Origin: Sipunculus nudus
Lineage: Eukaryota > Annelida > Sipuncula > Golfingiida > Sipunculidae
Direction: 5' to 3'
Length of the DNA: 64,000 nucleotides
NCBI GenBank assembly: GCA_026874595.1
Contig: CM049318.1
Location: 8,286,741 to 8,350,740 of the forward strand
The translations under genes were made by a program, and so were the position numbers. The stretch's first letter is position 1; each line of letters begins with the position of its first letter. The notes below the pieces were generated by a model, which saw only the letters and a program-made list of their open reading frames with translations, was not told where the DNA came from and did no database searches. Positions 62,101-64,000 of the stretch are shown in pieces.

Positions 62101-63107
62101 CATCTTAACATGACTACCATTTGCCTCTCAGAATTAACATTAGTTTCAGCAAAGTGTAACATAAGTGTCGCACGAAATAAAAGCTCTCCAAAATAAATAT
62201 GCCATAACAAATCTCAAGGCAAACCATGCAGACGACACATTAAAGTGAAATGCCCGATGTAAGAATAAACTTTTAAAAGAGCTGGTTTGGTAAATCTTAT
62301 TCACATGTTGCAATCTGACAGGGATTTATATGTAAATAAAGAACATTATTCCAGTTTTACGATCCATTAGTTAGTTTCCCTTATATAATGATTGAGTGTT
62401 CAGCATTAACTTCATGGGCGCCCCAAGATGTGTTTTTGCCATGTATAACCAGCACAATATAGATTTTTTTTATAGATCTGGCTTTTCATTTTGCCGAGCA
62501 TGAATGAATGTGAGCCGACGAGTCATAAATTGCTCGGCCCGGATATCTTAATAATAAATGGATAAGGGGGGGGGGGGGATGCGTCCTTTTTCTAAATCCT
62601 GGATCCGCCCATGAAAAATCCTTGGTACTGGTATCCTGAGAGTTTTTCATTTGTTTAATTTGTGAAACAAAATGACTCATACTCGAAAGCAGACAAAAAA
62701 TGCCGGTGTGCAAAATACAAAATTGACTCAGTCGCAGGAAAGTCTTCATAGATAAGCAGAAGAAAAGGTACACCATCAAATAATATATGTTCCGTTGTGA
62801 TATATCCCCCTCTTCGTCTAATAAACGTTGCCCACACGTCTAAATTTGACAACCACGTAATGACTCGCCTGTAGCCCGGAGATGTCCCCTTCAAGTCTTG
62901 TATGTACGGTTTTGCTGAAAGAGCTTGTCACATTTCTTCCACCACTCGTCAAGGTGACACGCGACATCGGAATCCCACCAGTCACGCGACACGTTGTGAA
63001 CCCAGTTGATTGTCCCTTGACAAAAGTCAGAGACGATCTTGACCTCGTTGTGGGTATGAAGTTAGCCTGATCTGGTGACCCATCTATGATGACCGAATCA
63101 ATAGGTG
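57747..63107 (-). CDS. Immunoglobulin-superfamily transmembrane receptor (partial, six exons)
   Basis: Exons in order: 63107-62869, 61955-61805, 60015-59770, 58683-58606, 58287-58258 and 57966-57747. Acceptors are all AG; phases run 1-0-1-1-1-1. Ig domain 1: GFTTCRVTGG supplies the first Cys (its Trp is missing) and DHGRTFVCRA the second. Domain 2: TAELACEM, FLWRK, then across an intron LTIS-DDQGIFQCEL. A short linker exon leads to a Thr/Asn stalk (TANTTTNLTG). The last exon encodes a hydrophobic helix (FVSSIFLLAIGLILCSSC) and a short basic tail ending at 57747. As written, the stalk frame and the helix frame differ by one base at a run of six A (57916-57921); in the stalk frame translation stops at 57863. 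Its first intron has a GC donor (62868-62867). The signal-peptide exon is not visible in the window. It likely acts as a cell-surface adhesion or immune-type receptor; ligand unknown. Confidence 0.8.
58511..58580. repeat. CT/TA microsatellite
   Basis: A (CT)n run followed directly by (AT)n, inside an Ig-gene intron close to the 58606 exon edge. Similar AT/GA runs lie at about 58978-59038 and 59130-59161. Confidence 0.95.
59563..59765. mobile_element. Poly-C MITE at the donor of Ig exon 3
   Basis: Starts CAGTGGTGGATACAGG and ends CCCGGACCCGCTTCTG (inverted CAGAAGCGGGTCC). It has internal G and C runs (59709-59723, 59737-59752). It belongs to the same MITE type as 49168-49321. Its right end touches the donor site of the 59770-60015 exon: host bases supply GTAA and the MITE supplies the next intron bases. 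Confidence 0.65.
60130..61010. repeat. Interspersed repeat with five ~145-bp tandem units
   Basis: Begins with a hairpin (60151-60178, TCCCCTGGCAAC/GTTGCGAAGGGGA) and a CCGTCTGTCCGTCC stretch. Five units containing AAGCCAAACCGTTTGACC, TTTCATCTTGCACATATGG and GGGTCAAAGGTCAC follow at about 60258, 60404, 60549, 60693 and 60838. It closes with CGTGCAAGGGATGCTTCG and CGGTGCCCC. The 180-codon plus frame over it is a repeat artefact. It lies within an Ig-gene intron. Confidence 0.8.
62488..62622. mobile_element. Poly-G/poly-C MITE fragment
   Basis: Carries a long G run (62567-62579) followed by AAATCCTGGATCCGCCCATG, the minus orientation of the GCGGATCCAGG end seen at 49172. Only one terminus is clear. 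Confidence 0.5.
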
Positions 63108-63289
63108 CTGTAATATAAATAGTGTGATAGGGTAAATATAAGTATTTCTGTATTATAACTGACTTTGGTACCACTAAACTGTTATGGAACTCTTCTCTGG
63201 CCATGCCTCGATATTTGGTCTAACCCTCGGGCATACGGCGCAGACACTGACTCACAAGAGTACGAATCTGGTTTCTAGGGATTTGTGTG

Positions 63290-63605
63290 GTCAAAATCTG
63301 ACCCCCCCACAACGCACCGGGGCTTCTTAATACACCAGACTGCGAAGGCATAAATGTAGTGAAGAGGACAATGTAGTCCATTTAGTCGTGTTGGACAAGA
63401 ATCGTTTCAAGGAAAATGACATAAACATGGATGTTTAATGGAAAGGGCTTACGGAAAAGGTAATATTTTGTAAGTATGTACATTTGAAATGTAAACAGAC
63501 GGTGTTTCCTTTGCATGTAACAAATTAAATTAATTACTTTTAATTTCAGTTTGACTGTTGAGGCCTCCCACAGTGCCCCAGTAGAAGAGAAGAGGCCTCT
63601 TCAAC
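63290..63605. repeat. Duplicated block upstream of the Ig gene
   Basis: Paralogous to 53590-53915 (shared phrases listed there). It lies about 180 bp upstream of the first visible Ig exon in that gene's direction, so it may include 5' flank or an early intron. No signal-peptide exon was found in it. Confidence 0.6.
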
Positions 63606-64000
63606 AGGCTCACCGAGAGAAGGTTGTGGAGCCTCACCGTGTGTAAGAGCAAGGAAGGCTATTGCAGCGCCGTCTATCAGGAACAAAGTAAACTACGCAG
63701 TAATTGGAAATATACAAGTAAAAAATAATGGGTGGCACGTTTTGAGAAAATTATCAGCATATTCCAGAGTCTGCACAGGACAGCCTTTTCATTAGATTTC
63801 TTACTTGAACACATCTTAAAAGTAAACACTAAACACTTATCACGGCTTTCATACACGATTACCAATGTTTAACATATTCGCTACGGTATTGTGCTGTAAG
63901 ACATCAGGCCTACCTACCACCCCCCTTATCTATATTTGGACTGACCCATTAATAGGCAACCCCTATTGTAAAGTAGGCTGGCTTACAACAGTGTGCAAAA
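63606..64000. other. Window edge, no gene recognised
   Basis: The upstream exon of the Ig gene could lie here or beyond, but I cannot identify a signal peptide or a phase-1 donor with confidence. Confidence 0.35.

Noticed and set aside
4450-62580. Poly-C/poly-G runs (e.g. 4450-4468, 14872, 36475, 49289, 49917, 59709, 61481, 62567) as G-quadruplex regulatory sites
   Set aside because: Several belong to MITEs or simple repeats with no promoter context; there is nothing to support regulation.

Overview
The window is eukaryotic, intron-rich, AT-rich DNA from an invertebrate animal. A mollusc, probably a bivalve, is my best inference. The reasons are the dense non-coding repeats built on 'GGTCAAAGGTCAC'-type units, the poly-C-bearing 'GCGGATCCAGG' MITEs, and FLYWCH/PHD-type MULE transposase genes with introns. 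No rRNA, operon, CRISPR or bacterial feature is present. Most of the sequence is transposable elements, many nested inside each other. Only one good candidate for an ordinary host gene is visible.

Layout. 1-31 kb is a repeat landscape. It holds a RecQ-helicase remnant (1.2 kb), two large units of one interspersed family (1.7-7.2 and 16.2-19.9 kb), a 1.9-kb TIR element with a 5-bp target-site duplication (TSD) at 4.9-6.8 kb, and two directly repeated 2-kb TA-flanked TIR elements (11.2-13.2 and 25.0-27.0 kb). It also holds a decayed coiled-coil coding stretch (13.9-14.4 kb), a 14-copy 60-bp minisatellite (21.9-22.8 kb), a four-copy 170-bp array carrying an exon-like cassette (22.9-23.5 kb), a hAT transposase tail (27.9 kb), a probable LTR-element 3' end (28.5-29.2 kb), and a MULE-like long-TIR element with a perfect 9-bp TSD (29.6-30.5 kb).

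32.4-39.05 kb is a spliced plus-strand gene: PHD-like finger, small repeated exon (three copies), acidic exon, FLYWCH finger, then the start of a MULE transposase. Every intron phase fits, but the catalytic core has been deleted and one in-frame stop is present.

39.2-48.9 kb is a pile of MULE-type elements. Three independent insertions with 9-bp TSDs, plus a fourth nested inside one of their TIRs, have split a single minus-strand coding exon whose reading frame is still open when the insertions are subtracted. The largest element (41.34-46.97 kb, TIRs about 0.7 kb) carries a broken MULE transposase C-terminus, a SWIM zinc finger, a basic linker and a Ulp1-like (C48) cysteine-protease domain. 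This is the most interesting system in the window. Another element in the pile contains a LINE reverse-transcriptase tail.

49-57.7 kb is mostly non-coding, with a MITE, a foldback, a LINE tail and duplicated blocks. 57.7-63.1 kb is a minus-strand immunoglobulin-superfamily receptor gene: two Ig domains each split over two exons, a stalk, and a transmembrane exon with a one-base frame problem in a homopolymer. Its introns are full of MITEs, microsatellites and a five-unit repeat.
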